Source: Clostridia bacterium
GTDB taxonomy: Bacteria > Bacillota > Clostridia > Oscillospirales > Acutalibacteraceae
Assembly (NCBI GenBank): GCA_017468425.1
Contig: JAFUIO010000012.1
Location: forward strand, 1 to 64,000
Length of the DNA stretch: 64,000 nucleotides
Reading direction: 5' to 3'
Part shown: piece by piece, positions 51,339 to 60,466 of the stretch
Numbering within the stretch: position 1 is the first letter of the stretch
How the letters are laid out: every line of letters starts with the position of its first letter
Made by a program: the position numbers and the translations under genes
The notes under the pieces: generated by a model
Databases searched by the model: none
The model's input: only the letters and a program-made list of their open reading frames with translations
Told to the model about the DNA's origin: nothing

Positions 51339-52502
51339 CTACATCTGCTCTAAAATATAATTTTTCACATCTTCCAGTTTGCTTTTTTTCCAATCTCCTT
51401 TTTCTGCTTCTGCCGCAAGGGGAACGAGGATGAAAAAGTCAAGGGTTTCACCGGGCACACGTCCTGTTCGCAAAGGCTCACGGAAATGCTCTGACCATTC
51501 TTCTTCTATTGCGTTTTTAAAACGAGCGGGGTTAAGATATGTCATCTGCCTTCTTGTGGCGGCGATGTGCATTTTTGCGGAAAGGGGAGAGAGAAGTCTG
51601 AAATCTTCTTCCTGCACATCAACAAAAATTCTCGGTAATTCTGCTTTTACAACGTGTTCCTCACCGCGGAGAATTTCAAGTCCCATAGGCTCCCAGGTGA
51701 AATTGTCTTCAGTAAAATTCAATTTCACAAGCAGACCGAATTCTGTATTATACTGTGAACGCTGATAATCGGTATCAAAAATAAAGTTACCTAATGAATA
51801 GAAAATAATTTTATCTCCTACGGTTTCATAATTCATCGGCACGTGCGGATGGTGCGAAACAACAATATCAGCACCCATTTCAAGATATTTGTGATATCTT
51901 TCTCTTGTGTAAGGTGAGGGCAGGGGCGTGAATTCTTCACCTGCGTGAGCAACCACAACGCACCAACGGCATTGTTTTTTGATTTCGTTTATGGTGTTCT
52001 GTATTTCATCAAGGTCGCTCCAGCTGTAGCAACCCGGCTTTTCTTCGTCTGCTTTTCTGCAGGCACGCTGATATCCTACACCAAACATCCCGATTCCGCC
52101 TGCTTCATCTAAAATCACAGGTTTTCTCGCCTCGTGTATGTCCATTCCTGCACCGATAGTTTTAACACCCATTTTTTCTGCAATTTCAAGAGTGCTTTTA
52201 ATGCCGTATTCACCTGCGTCCATAATATGGTTGTTGCAGATATTCCATATATCTGCGTGCATTTTTTCAAAAACTTTTGTAGCAGCAGGGTCAATTGTGT
52301 GCAATAACTGTTGCACACCGTCTTTCGTTGTATTTGTTTCGACGGGAGCAACAGGTCCTTCTACGTTTGCGATTACGTGGTCGGCACTGTGCAGGAATTT
52401 AATCACATCTTCGGACAGAAGATTTTCGTCATCCCATTTGCCCAGCATATATCTGTCAAAGCCTATATCGCCTGTAAAAACCAATGAAGTTTTATCTTTC
52501 AT
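51339..52502 (-). CDS. CapA-family (PgsA/CapA metallophosphoesterase-like) protein
   Basis: 387 residues. LVFTGDIGFDRYM, VIANVEGPV, ICNNHIMDAGEYGI, VVAHAGEEF and VVSHHPHVPMNYE..FYSLGNFIFD are the successive motifs of the CapA fold, related to calcineurin-like phosphoesterases. Family members assist poly-gamma-glutamate export or act as phosphoesterases. This one lacks a signal peptide or membrane helix, so a cytoplasmic location is likely and a capsule role doubtful. No pgsB/C partners are nearby. Confidence 0.85.
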   Translation of the reverse strand: MKDKTSLVFTGDIGFDRYMLGKWDDENLLSEDVIKFLHSADHVIANVEGPVAPVETNTTKDGVQQLLHTIDPAATKVFEKMHADIWNICNNHIMDAGEYGIKSTLEIAEKMGVKTIGAGMDIHEARKPVILDEAGGIGMFGVGYQRACRKADEEKPGCYSWSDLDEIQNTINEIKKQCRWCVVVAHAGEEFTPLPSPYTRERYHKYLEMGADIVVSHHPHVPMNYETVGDKIIFYSLGNFIFDTDYQRSQYNTEFGLLVKLNFTEDNFTWEPMGLEILRGEEHVVKAELPRIFVDVQEEDFRLLSPLSAKMHIAATRRQMTYLNPARFKNAIEEEWSEHFREPLRTGRVPGETLDFFILVPLAAEAEKGDWKKSKLEDVKNYILEQM

Positions 52503-52532
52503 AAGAGTAAATCCTTTCGCTTTTATGAATTC

Positions 52533-52561
52533 ATTATATCACGCACAAATAAAAAGAGCAA
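52533..52561 (-). promoter_or_regulatory. Promoter of the CapA-like gene
   Basis: Minus strand TTGCTC (52556-52561), 17 bp, TATAAT (52533-52538). Confidence 0.7.
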
Positions 52562-52626
52562 GATGCTTGATTTTTTCTGTTAATATGTTAAAATATACCT
52601 ATCATATTTAAAACTTGGAGGGTGTT

Positions 52627-54222
52627 ATGAAAATTAATGAAATGCTGCACAAATTGTTCGGTACAACACCGGGAAAAGGCGTGCAACCAAAAGAGGCTTT
52701 AGCCTACAGTGTGGCTGGTTTTGGTCAGAACTTCATCTGTACCATTATCGGCTCATACATAACCGTATTTATGACAGACGCACTTCTTTTCGGTGCTGAC
52801 GGCGTTATGCTCGGAGGCATTAAGGGCGCAACTGCTGTTGCTATCCTTATGCTCGCCGCACGTATCTTTGACGCACTCAACGACCCTATTATGGGTTCGG
52901 TTGTTGACAAAACCCGCACAAAGTGGGGTAAATGCCGACCTTATCTCAAATGGATGGCAATTCCCATCGGCGTTATGACAATTCTCTGCTTCCTTCCCAT
53001 ATTCAGCGCAGAAAATATTTATAACGGCTCACAGACAACTCTTGCATTTGCTACCATTGGTACTATCTACGTTATCTGGTCTGTTTTCTACACAATTGCA
53101 GACGTTCCTTATTGGGGACTTTCAACCTGCCTTACCAACAACACGGAAACAAGAGGTAATATCCTTACGGTTTCCCGTATGTTCTGCACAGTAGGTGCAG
53201 GTATCGTTACTGTGTTCATTCCTATGATTACAGGTGAACTTACTTCAAAGTTCAAGTATACCGATGGTGATATTGCTCTTATCCTTAAGGATAAGGCGGA
53301 AGCGGTTGCTAATATGGTTAAGAACCAGGGTGTTACTGCAGAAGAAGCTGCGAAGACATTTGTCGGAACTGTAAAAAATGGTATGGAAATCGCAAATGCA
53401 GATACACTCAAGTGGATTTATTTCGTATCAGCTGTCGTTCTTGTTGTTGCCGCTATCCCCATGTTCTTCTATGGCTTCAAGAACACAAAGGAACGCTTTA
53501 CAACAGATGAGAATCCTCCATCATTCGGTCATAATCTCAAACTTCTTTTTAAGAACAAGGAACTCCTTCTGATTGTTCTTTCAGGCGTTCTCGGCGGTGC
53601 AAGAATGGTTTATTCTTACACAGGCGGTTTGTATTTCGCAAAATACGTTCTTCATAATGAAGGTCTTTACGGTATTATCACACTTCTTGTTGTTCCCGGC
53701 GGACTTGTAGCATCTGTTCTTGTTCCTTGGATGTCTAAAAAATTCACAAAGAAATGGTCATACATTGTTGTTCATCTCTTCGGCGGTGTTGTTATGGCAA
53801 TTATGTATTTTGTTGGTTATGATGCTCCTTGGAAGATTGCTATTTGCGCAATCGGACTTGTTCTTCTTGGTATTCCTCAGGGCGTTAATAACATTATAAC
53901 ATATGCTATGATTGGTGACACAGTTGACTACCTTGAATGGAAAACAGGTGAAAGAGGCGAAGGAATCTGCTTCGCTATGCAGACACTTATCAATAAAATC
54001 GGTATGGCAGTAGGTGCATTTATTGGTGTTCTTTCAATGAGTATTGCGGGTATTAACGCAAGAACTTATGAGGTTGCTAATCCGAATGCACTCTGGAATG
54101 TCCTTATCATTTCGGGTATTGTAAGTATGTTCGCTTGCACAGTGCCCATGTTCTTCTACACAATCACAGAAAAACGTCAGAGAGAAATGGTTGCTGAAAT
54201 CGAAGCAAAAAAATCAAAATAA
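52627..54222 (+). CDS. GPH-family sugar/cation symporter
   Basis: 531 residues from ATG 52627 (TTGGAGGGTGTT). About 12 membrane helices. The GPH signature is clear: RIFDALNDPIMGSVVDKTRTKWGKCRPYLKWMAIP (split around residues 79-115), plus PYWGLSTCLTNNTETRG and TVDYLEWKTGERGEGICFAMQT near the end. A ~45-residue insertion (DGDIALILKDKAEAVANMVK onward) sits between the middle helices. It should import glycosides, pentosides or hexuronides with a cation. It is monocistronic with no glycosidase next to it. Confidence 0.9.
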   Translation: MKINEMLHKLFGTTPGKGVQPKEALAYSVAGFGQNFICTIIGSYITVFMTDALLFGADGVMLGGIKGATAVAILMLAARIFDALNDPIMGSVVDKTRTKWGKCRPYLKWMAIPIGVMTILCFLPIFSAENIYNGSQTTLAFATIGTIYVIWSVFYTIADVPYWGLSTCLTNNTETRGNILTVSRMFCTVGAGIVTVFIPMITGELTSKFKYTDGDIALILKDKAEAVANMVKNQGVTAEEAAKTFVGTVKNGMEIANADTLKWIYFVSAVVLVVAAIPMFFYGFKNTKERFTTDENPPSFGHNLKLLFKNKELLLIVLSGVLGGARMVYSYTGGLYFAKYVLHNEGLYGIITLLVVPGGLVASVLVPWMSKKFTKKWSYIVVHLFGGVVMAIMYFVGYDAPWKIAICAIGLVLLGIPQGVNNIITYAMIGDTVDYLEWKTGERGEGICFAMQTLINKIGMAVGAFIGVLSMSIAGINARTYEVANPNALWNVLIISGIVSMFACTVPMFFYTITEKRQREMVAEIEAKKSK

Positions 54223-54242
54223 TTTAATTGAAATATGTTGGA

Positions 54243-54270
54243 AACGGCAGGAGTTTATCCTGCCGTTTTT
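54243..54270 (+). terminator. Intrinsic terminator of the GPH gene
   Basis: AACGGCAGGA-GTTTA-TCCTGCCGTT and T-run. Confidence 0.85.
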
Positions 54271-54364
54271 GTATATAGTTGTGACCTGCAGGTTCCCTTA
54301 AAAATTCCGCAAAATTCAAATGTTAACAAATACCTCTCAATTTGTAAACAAATTTGTACAACGG

Positions 54365-54393
54365 TTGAAGTGAAAACAAAAATATGGTAAAAT
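54365..54393 (+). promoter_or_regulatory. Promoter of gltA with upstream palindrome
   Basis: TTGAAG, 17 bp, TAAAAT. A palindrome ATTTGTAAACAAAT at 54340-54353, just upstream of the -35, could be a regulator site. Confidence 0.6.
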
Positions 54394-54425
54394 ATAACTC
54401 GGAAAACCATCAGGAGGATTTTATT

Positions 54426-55796
54426 ATGGATAAAAACAGGAACTTTTCAGAGATTACTCCCGAAATCTTGAAATATACAGATAAATGTGTTGATGAATGT
54501 AAGATTGAACCGTCTTTGTACGTTGAGCATAAAGTTAACAGAGGCTTACGTGATTTGAACGGAAAAGGCGTTTTAACAGGTCTTACAGAGATTTCAGAGA
54601 TTATTTCAAAGAAACAGGTAGGCGAAGACGAAATCCCCTGTGAGGGTGAATTATACTACAGAGGCTATAACATCTTTGATTTGGTTAACGGTTTTGTTGG
54701 CGAAAAAAGATTTGGCTTTGAAGAAATTACCTATCTTCTTATCTGCGGCAATCTTCCCACAGAAGAAGAGCTCAAGGAATTTAATTCGGTGCTTGCAAGT
54801 TATCGTTCGCTTCCCAATTCTTTCGTAAGAGATATTATTATGAAAGCTCCCAGCGAAGATATGATGAATTCCCTTGCGAGAAGCGTTTTAACACTTTATT
54901 CTTACGATAAAAACGCAAATGATACATCAATTCCCAACGTTGTAAGGCAGTGTATGCAGCTTATTGCGATGTTCCCGTTGCTTTCTGTTTACAGTTATCA
55001 GGCTTACGAATATTATATCCGTGAAAAAGGTTCATTCTTTATTCACGAGCCCAGAAAAGACCTTTCAACAGCGGAAAACCTTCTTCATATGTTGAGAATT
55101 GACAGCAAGTATACAGAGCTTGAAGCAAAAATTCTTGACCTTGCACTTGTGCTTCACGCAGAACACGGCGGCGGTAACAACTCAACTTTCACAACTCACG
55201 TTGTTTCTTCATCAGGTACAGATACTTATTCTGCAATTGCAGCCGCACTCGGCTCACTTAAGGGACCGAAACACGGCGGTGCGAATATCAAGGTTTGCCA
55301 GATGTTTGATAACATCAAAGAGAATGTCAAAGATTGGGAAGATGAAGACGAAGTAAGGTCTTATGTTGAAAAAATTCTTCACAAAGAAGCATTTGATAAA
55401 GCAGGTCTTGTTTACGGTATCGGACACGCAATTTATTCTGTTTCAGACCCCCGTGCGAAAGTTTTCAAAGGATATGTTGAAAAGCTTTCAGAAGAAAAGG
55501 GTATGACTAAAGAGTATAAGCTTTATTCAGCAGTTGAAAGAATTGCCCCTGAAATTATTGCAAGCGAAAGAAAAATGTATAAAGGTGTCAGTGCAAACGT
55601 AGACTTCTACAGCGGTTTTGTTTATGATATGCTTGGTCTTCCAAGAGAACTTTACACACCTATTTTTGCTGTTGCAAGAATAGCAGGTTGGTCTGCACAC
55701 AGAATTGAGGAACTTATCAATGGTGGTAAAATCATCCGTCCGCAGTACAAAGCAGTTCTTCCCAGACGTGAATATATCGATTTGAAAAACAGATAA
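54426..55796 (+). CDS. gltA: Citrate synthase
   Basis: 456 residues from ATG 54426 after CAGGAGG (a longer frame starts within the promoter). It condenses acetyl-CoA and oxaloacetate. Conserved blocks include LYYRGYNIFDL, LHAEHGGGNNSTFTTHVVSS with an active-site His, LGSLKGPKHGGANIKV, GIGHAIYSVSDPRAKVF with the second His, and ANVDFYSGFVYDMLGLP containing the catalytic Asp. The length and N-terminal extension fit the citrate synthases of Clostridia. Monocistronic; likely feeds glutamate synthesis. The small antisense RNA gene ends on its stop codon. Confidence 0.95.
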   Translation: MDKNRNFSEITPEILKYTDKCVDECKIEPSLYVEHKVNRGLRDLNGKGVLTGLTEISEIISKKQVGEDEIPCEGELYYRGYNIFDLVNGFVGEKRFGFEEITYLLICGNLPTEEELKEFNSVLASYRSLPNSFVRDIIMKAPSEDMMNSLARSVLTLYSYDKNANDTSIPNVVRQCMQLIAMFPLLSVYSYQAYEYYIREKGSFFIHEPRKDLSTAENLLHMLRIDSKYTELEAKILDLALVLHAEHGGGNNSTFTTHVVSSSGTDTYSAIAAALGSLKGPKHGGANIKVCQMFDNIKENVKDWEDEDEVRSYVEKILHKEAFDKAGLVYGIGHAIYSVSDPRAKVFKGYVEKLSEEKGMTKEYKLYSAVERIAPEIIASERKMYKGVSANVDFYSGFVYDMLGLPRELYTPIFAVARIAGWSAHRIEELINGGKIIRPQYKAVLPRREYIDLKNR

Positions 55797-55913
55797 AAAT
55801 CAACCCCTTGCAAAAAAATTGCAAGGGGTTCACTTGTGCTTGTGTCCTTGATGGGGGTAAGGTATAAAGCCACATTCGCACAAGCGGCAGAAAAAGATTA
55901 CTCTTTTTTCTAC
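55795..55913 (-). ncRNA. Candidate ~119-nt small RNA convergent with gltA
   Basis: A strong minus-strand promoter (TTGACT 55942-55947, 16 bp, TATAAT 55920-55925) and a perfect terminator facing the same way (AACCCCTTGCAA / TTGCAAGGGGTT, T5 at 55795-55799) enclose this stretch. A frame inside would give a Cys/His-rich peptide (CRLCECGFIPYPHQGHKHK), but it has no start codon or ribosome site, so an RNA is preferred. The terminator hairpin has no T-run in the gltA direction, supporting a real minus-strand transcript. Family unknown. Confidence 0.5.
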
Positions 55914-55919
55914 AAGAAC

Positions 55920-55947
55920 ATTATACACTATAATTCTCAAAAGTCAA
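55920..55947 (-). promoter_or_regulatory. Promoter of the small RNA
   Basis: TTGACT, 16 bp, TATAAT on the minus strand. Confidence 0.7.
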
Positions 55948-55976
55948 TATTGATTTTTCAAAAGTAGAAAAAAGAT

Positions 55977-56012
55977 TTCACCGATAGCCTGTAAAGCCAT
56001 CGGTGAATTTTG
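55977..56012 (-). terminator. Intrinsic terminator of the zinc-ribbon operon
   Basis: TTCACCGAT.GC / GC.ATCGGTGAA stem; T-rich on the minus-strand 3' side (ATCTTTTTTCT). Confidence 0.75.
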
Positions 56013-56026
56013 GTTTTAAGACACTA

Positions 56027-57565
56027 TTATTCTTCAAGAAAACCGGTGTAGTCGAGTGCGAAATAATATACAAAAGTTTCTTCTCTATAGTCGACAGGAG
56101 GTTTACCATCTTTATTCAAATAGTCGCAACCGCCTTTAAAGATTTTTATATGTTCTGCGTTTTCCGGAAAATCTTTATATGAAACCCATGAGCCTTTTCC
56201 GAAATTTTCAAAAATTTCTTCAAGTCCAAATTTTCCTAATGCGTCAATAAAATATTCTTCAGCTTTTTGTCTTTCCGATTGTTGAGGATAACCGTCAATT
56301 GCTATTTGGAATGAAATATCATCATTGTGTCGTAAAACTTCATTTCCGTGAGCATAACTATAACCGAAGACTTGTTTTTCAATATGATTTTCGCTATTAA
56401 TTGTTATGATTTCAAGACCTTCTCCTTGGACACTTGACCCTGAAGTAGCACCACCATTTGAACCGATACATATATATGTCTTGTTGTCCCTTTTTATTGC
56501 GTAAACGGAAATCAACTTATGCGCAGTATTATACCTGTCGGATGTTGTTATTTCTTCTTTATAAACAACTTGTTCATTTTCTATGGCATAAAGATCGATG
56601 TATACCATACCGGCATATGTATCTTTTTCAAGTCTGGCTGTTATCATTTCGGGAATGCCATCCGAATTCAGATCTTCGATATATGTTGAATATAAGCCAT
56701 CGGAAAGGTTGGCGTTCTGAAATATTTCATGTTCTCCGTAATTTCCGGTTTGCTCAAAAACATTAACTCCTTTACCATATTTCGGGATAAGAGTATTCTG
56801 AATATATTCCTCGTATAGCTTGTCATAATTTGTTTTCGGTTCATCAGAATTTTCCTCTTCATTTCTGTCAGTAAGTTCAACTTCGATTTCATTGCCGTTT
56901 TCGTCTTTACCGAGAATCTTGCCGTCTTCTTCGTGAACTTCTGCAAACTTACCTGAAACATCAGGTTCAACATATTTGTTATCTTCTGATGTGTAGATAA
57001 ATGATTTACCTGTTTCTGCGCCGTCATCATAAACTTCGAGTGAAACGTAAATTGTGTTGCCCACTTCGATTGTTCCGTTTGAGTGACCGCGTACAGATTC
57101 TTTGATAACTTCGGCTTCTTCTTCGTTTACATGGCAGATATCCGCCTCGGAATATTCAATATATTCTGCTTTTTCTTCTGACTTACCTACAACTGCAAAC
57201 GCTTCATATCTGCCGTCACCGTCGTAGTCTTCACACATAAATTCAACAATAGGTTTCGTTGTGCTTTCTTCAAGTATCTGACGGAGTTTTTCTTCTGCCG
57301 CTTTTTTCTTGTTGTTTGCACAGGCAAACACACCGAAAACAATTGCGATAATAAGAAGCACTGCAACTATGGGTGCAATGATTTTCCACGGTGTTTTCTT
57401 ATTATTTTTCTGCGGTGCAGGCGGTGCCTGATAATGATTATTAATTGTTGGATTATTGAAATTTGTGTATGTATTGGAAGAAGTTCTCGGTGTTACCTGT
57501 GAACCGCAATACTGACATACGTTTGAATTATTGGGAATTTCTTTCCCGCATCTTTTACAGAACAT
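56027..57565 (-). CDS. Zinc-ribbon, single-pass membrane protein, second of pair
   Basis: 512 residues from ATG 57565 after AAAGGAGAATTAA. N-terminal zinc ribbon MFCKRCGKEIPNNSNVCQYCG (CxxC-x12-CxxC), a Pro/Asn linker, a membrane helix (about residues 62-84), then an acidic extracellular part. The first ~140 extracellular residues (KPIVEFMCEDYDGDGRYEAFAVVG..) are shared with the upstream gene and include a Ca-binding-like DYDGDGRYE loop. A second such loop, IEDLNSDGIPEM, occurs in the C-terminal domain, which resembles FG-GAP/VCBS-type repeats. A sensor or surface role is inferred only. Confidence 0.7.
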   Translation of the reverse strand: MFCKRCGKEIPNNSNVCQYCGSQVTPRTSSNTYTNFNNPTINNHYQAPPAPQKNNKKTPWKIIAPIVAVLLIIAIVFGVFACANNKKKAAEEKLRQILEESTTKPIVEFMCEDYDGDGRYEAFAVVGKSEEKAEYIEYSEADICHVNEEEAEVIKESVRGHSNGTIEVGNTIYVSLEVYDDGAETGKSFIYTSEDNKYVEPDVSGKFAEVHEEDGKILGKDENGNEIEVELTDRNEEENSDEPKTNYDKLYEEYIQNTLIPKYGKGVNVFEQTGNYGEHEIFQNANLSDGLYSTYIEDLNSDGIPEMITARLEKDTYAGMVYIDLYAIENEQVVYKEEITTSDRYNTAHKLISVYAIKRDNKTYICIGSNGGATSGSSVQGEGLEIITINSENHIEKQVFGYSYAHGNEVLRHNDDISFQIAIDGYPQQSERQKAEEYFIDALGKFGLEEIFENFGKGSWVSYKDFPENAEHIKIFKGGCDYLNKDGKPPVDYREETFVYYFALDYTGFLEE

Positions 57566-57588
57566 TTAATTCTCCTTTGAATATGAAT

Positions 57589-59913
57589 TTATCGGTTGTT
57601 ATCGATGATTTCCGGTAATTCTGAAAGCTTCACCATTGGCCTTACACCACCTGCAGAGCTGTCAACATTGGCAACGCTCATAGCACTGCCGTTTGCATTT
57701 ATGCAATACACATCCCTCGAATCGCTGCGGGGAGAACGTACCCATGACCATGAATTACCTGGATAGTTGCATTTTTGTACAACCTGCAATCCCTGACATT
57801 TTGCATAATCGGTACCTTCAGCACGCCTCGGTTTATTCATTTTACTTGGATTTGCATCGAAACCGAAGTCGGTTTCAATCATTTCGTTGAATGAAGGGAT
57901 AAACACATCATCTGTGGTATCGTTGTAAAGCTGAGAAGCATCCTGCGGATTAACATTTTTGCAGGTAGTGCTTTCTATGAGTCGCTTTTCTTCGCCTGAA
58001 AATGCTGTTTTATAGAAAGAATCGTTAAGCCATCCTCTGATGTAGCTTGTTGCATAATTATTTGTGGGTAGTGAAAAACCAAGGTCGCTCCAGTATTGGT
58101 TATTGAAATAATATATGGTGCTGCTGAAAGGTTGAGCATCTATAATGTTTTCACTTATTAATAAGCATTGGTCGCTATCAAGCACCTTCCACATAATCGG
58201 CTCATATCTGAACCAGTAAGTCTGGTTGATTGAGTAACCGTTGTCATCCTGGAAAGATTTTTCAGCAATGGGAAGTGCTGTTGTATAATTAGGACGGTAT
58301 TTAGAGAACGTAACACCGCGATATTTGGTGTTGTTATAAACAACATCTGTGTATTTCATGAAATCTCCGGGTTGAGGGTCCTGGCCGGGGGTGTTTATAG
58401 CGCTGTAATATCTGTAAGAAGTCCAGTCTGATGCCAGTGAATTAAGCTGGTTTATTATTTCAGCATCGGTTTCTTTCGTTTGAGGGTAGGAGCCGAAGTT
58501 AACATACTGTGTTTCATATGTTTTCTGAGTCTGAGTCTGACCGGGGATAATTTTAATCCATTCAAGGTCAAGTTCTGTTTCAATAGTGGTGTCAGATTCT
58601 GCCGTGGCTTTAGTTTTTTTGCCGAATGTATTTTTGTTGTATTTAATCAGAATTTCATTGAACTGGGCCTTGTCAATGACATCTTTTGTTTCAAATTTGC
58701 TCAGCATAAAATATTCGCCGTTTTCCTCAAAAAGCTGATCGGTTGTTTTAAGCTTTGAACTGTTTGCAGGTAATTTTGAATATAAATAAATATAGTTTGC
58801 TTCGTCAGGTTGAGTTGTAAGCAAAACTACTCCGTTTGTAAGCAGTTTGAGTGATGTTTTTTCATTAACAGGATTACTTTCGAGAAGGGGAACGGGATTT
58901 TTTTCGTTGTGGGTGAAAAGGTCAACAGGTGTTACGTCAAATTCATTAGGACCTACGCCGATAATGCATTCTCGTGTTTTATCATCGTTAATATCATAAA
59001 GGGCATAATAAATGCTCATTTTGCCATTTTCTTTATTATTGTATAGATTTACAACCTGTTCGTCTATATGTTTTCCGAGTGAAAGTGCCTCATTCGGATC
59101 AGCATTATTTTTAACAACTTTTTCGTACTGAAGTGTGATTGAAGAGTAATCATCTTTTACCAGATGCTCTTTTGGTGAAATGTCTATTGAGATATACGCT
59201 CCGTCTATATTCTCTTGGCCTATGGTTTGTGCTCCGTCTCTGTGTACTTTATGATATTTCCCTGATGTTTCTGATTCGAAGGGCACACCGTCTTTCACAC
59301 CGTAAATGAAAGAATATGTAGTGTCATCTCCGTATGCGGCATTTTCAAAAGAAATATACTTTTTCTTACCCGATTTGATAATGCCGTTTGAAGTGCCTTT
59401 GATGCTGCCTGCAATCATCTGGATTTTCTTTTCGCTTACAAACCACACGTCAGCGTCAAAATAATGGTCGCCTTTTTCTGTGCTGACACCGACGATAGCA
59501 AAAGCTTCGTTGATATTATCATTGTCGTAATCTTCAAGATAAATTTCAATAATGGGTTTTTCGGTATTCTTTTTAAGTATGGCAGTTAAACTGTTTATTT
59601 CTTCGGTCTGCTTATTAGTGACATATGTTTTTATTCCCACAGTACATCCCACGATTATGGCGACAATTGCAACTATAATTGCCGGCAAAAGATATTTCTG
59701 CAGGAATGTTTTTTCTTCAGGAAGGTTTTTACTTTCTGTATCCTGAGAGAGGGAAGATTTTCTTTTTATAAGAGTAACAGGGTTAAGTGATGATGCTGCT
59801 TTTTGCATCTGTCGGGGAGGTGTCTGCCGATTCTTATTGGTAGTTGGTTTGCCGCAATATCTGCATACGTTTGCTGTGTTGCTGATTTCTTTCCCACAAT
59901 GCTTACAATACAT
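57589..59913 (-). CDS. Zinc-ribbon, single-pass membrane protein with DUF6273-like C-terminus
   Basis: 774 residues from ATG 59913. Architecture: zinc ribbon MYCKHCGKEISNTANVCRYCG, polar linker, membrane helix (about residues 78-100), shared extracellular domain (KPIIEIYLEDYDNDNINEAF..GSIKGTSNGIIKSGKKKYISF), a middle region, and from ~residue 500 a DUF6273-like domain (YVNFGSYPQTKETDAEII, YWFRYEPIMWKVLD, YIRGWLNDSFYKTAF, SWSWVRSPRSDS..GVRPMVKLS). DUF6273 is common in Clostridia surface proteins and has an FGE/lectin-like look; no activity is known. The paralogue follows 23 bp later in the same transcript. Confidence 0.75.
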   Translation of the reverse strand: MYCKHCGKEISNTANVCRYCGKPTTNKNRQTPPRQMQKAASSLNPVTLIKRKSSLSQDTESKNLPEEKTFLQKYLLPAIIVAIVAIIVGCTVGIKTYVTNKQTEEINSLTAILKKNTEKPIIEIYLEDYDNDNINEAFAIVGVSTEKGDHYFDADVWFVSEKKIQMIAGSIKGTSNGIIKSGKKKYISFENAAYGDDTTYSFIYGVKDGVPFESETSGKYHKVHRDGAQTIGQENIDGAYISIDISPKEHLVKDDYSSITLQYEKVVKNNADPNEALSLGKHIDEQVVNLYNNKENGKMSIYYALYDINDDKTRECIIGVGPNEFDVTPVDLFTHNEKNPVPLLESNPVNEKTSLKLLTNGVVLLTTQPDEANYIYLYSKLPANSSKLKTTDQLFEENGEYFMLSKFETKDVIDKAQFNEILIKYNKNTFGKKTKATAESDTTIETELDLEWIKIIPGQTQTQKTYETQYVNFGSYPQTKETDAEIINQLNSLASDWTSYRYYSAINTPGQDPQPGDFMKYTDVVYNNTKYRGVTFSKYRPNYTTALPIAEKSFQDDNGYSINQTYWFRYEPIMWKVLDSDQCLLISENIIDAQPFSSTIYYFNNQYWSDLGFSLPTNNYATSYIRGWLNDSFYKTAFSGEEKRLIESTTCKNVNPQDASQLYNDTTDDVFIPSFNEMIETDFGFDANPSKMNKPRRAEGTDYAKCQGLQVVQKCNYPGNSWSWVRSPRSDSRDVYCINANGSAMSVANVDSSAGGVRPMVKLSELPEIIDNNR

Positions 59914-59950
59914 AAATATCACACTTTCTTTCTGTATGTTTCTCAGATAT

Positions 59951-59979
59951 ATTGTATTTCTCTTTACGCATTTTGTCAA
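59951..59979 (-). promoter_or_regulatory. Promoter of the zinc-ribbon operon
   Basis: Minus strand TTGACA (59974-59979), 17 bp, TACAAT (59951-59956). Confidence 0.75.
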
Positions 59980-60024
59980 GGCTAAGATACGATGTAAGAG
60001 GCTTTTATGAGTACCGGACTTTGC

Positions 60025-60053
60025 TTGTAAAGAGAATCCGAGTGTGATATAAT
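60025..60053 (+). promoter_or_regulatory. Promoter of the NUDIX operon
   Basis: TTGTAA, 17 bp, TATAAT. Confidence 0.65.
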
Positions 60054-60082
60054 AAATACAAAACTATACTCAGGGTGATATT

Positions 60083-60466
60083 ATGACAGAAGTTGCAGCG
60101 GCACTTATATGGGAAAACGGAAAATTTTTGATATGTCAGAGACCTCCTCATAAAGGTAATGCACTTTTGTGGGAATTTGTTGGCGGTAAGCTTGAAAAAG
60201 GTGAAACGCACGAAGAAGCACTTATCTGCGAATGCAGAGAAGAGCTTGGTATAAAGGTTAAAGTGAACGAACCTTTCTGTGAAATTGTGCATACATATCC
60301 AGATATTACAATTCACCTTACTGTTTTTGATGCTGAAATTGCAGAAGGTACACCTGAAATGTATGAACACGTAGATTTGCGTTGGATTGAACCATCTGAA
60401 ATTGATAATTTTGATTTCTGTGTTTCTGCAAAACCTACGCTCGAAAAAATCAAGGAGATGAAATGA
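60083..60466 (+). CDS. NUDIX hydrolase (MutT-like)
   Basis: 127 residues, standard MutT length. The Nudix box GGKLEKGETHEEALICECREELGI matches GX5EX7REUXEEXGU in full (shown here in 24 residues at about positions 38-61; key residues Gly38/39, Glu44, Arg-Glu, Glu-Glu, Gly). ALIWENGKFLICQRP upstream and LRWIEPSEI downstream are typical of (8-oxo-)dGTP diphosphatases. It probably sanitises oxidised nucleotides. The next gene starts within its last codons (ATGA overlap). Confidence 0.88.
   Translation: MTEVAAALIWENGKFLICQRPPHKGNALLWEFVGGKLEKGETHEEALICECREELGIKVKVNEPFCEIVHTYPDITIHLTVFDAEIAEGTPEMYEHVDLRWIEPSEIDNFDFCVSAKPTLEKIKEMK

Noticed and set aside
51339..52502. Poly-gamma-glutamate capsule locus
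   Set aside because: The CapA-like protein lacks a membrane anchor and no pgsB/pgsC/pgdS genes are nearby.
55811..55913. Cys/His-rich minus-strand peptide (CRLCECGFIPYPHQGHKHK)
   Set aside because: No usable start codon or ribosome site after the mapped promoter; treated as part of the RNA candidate.
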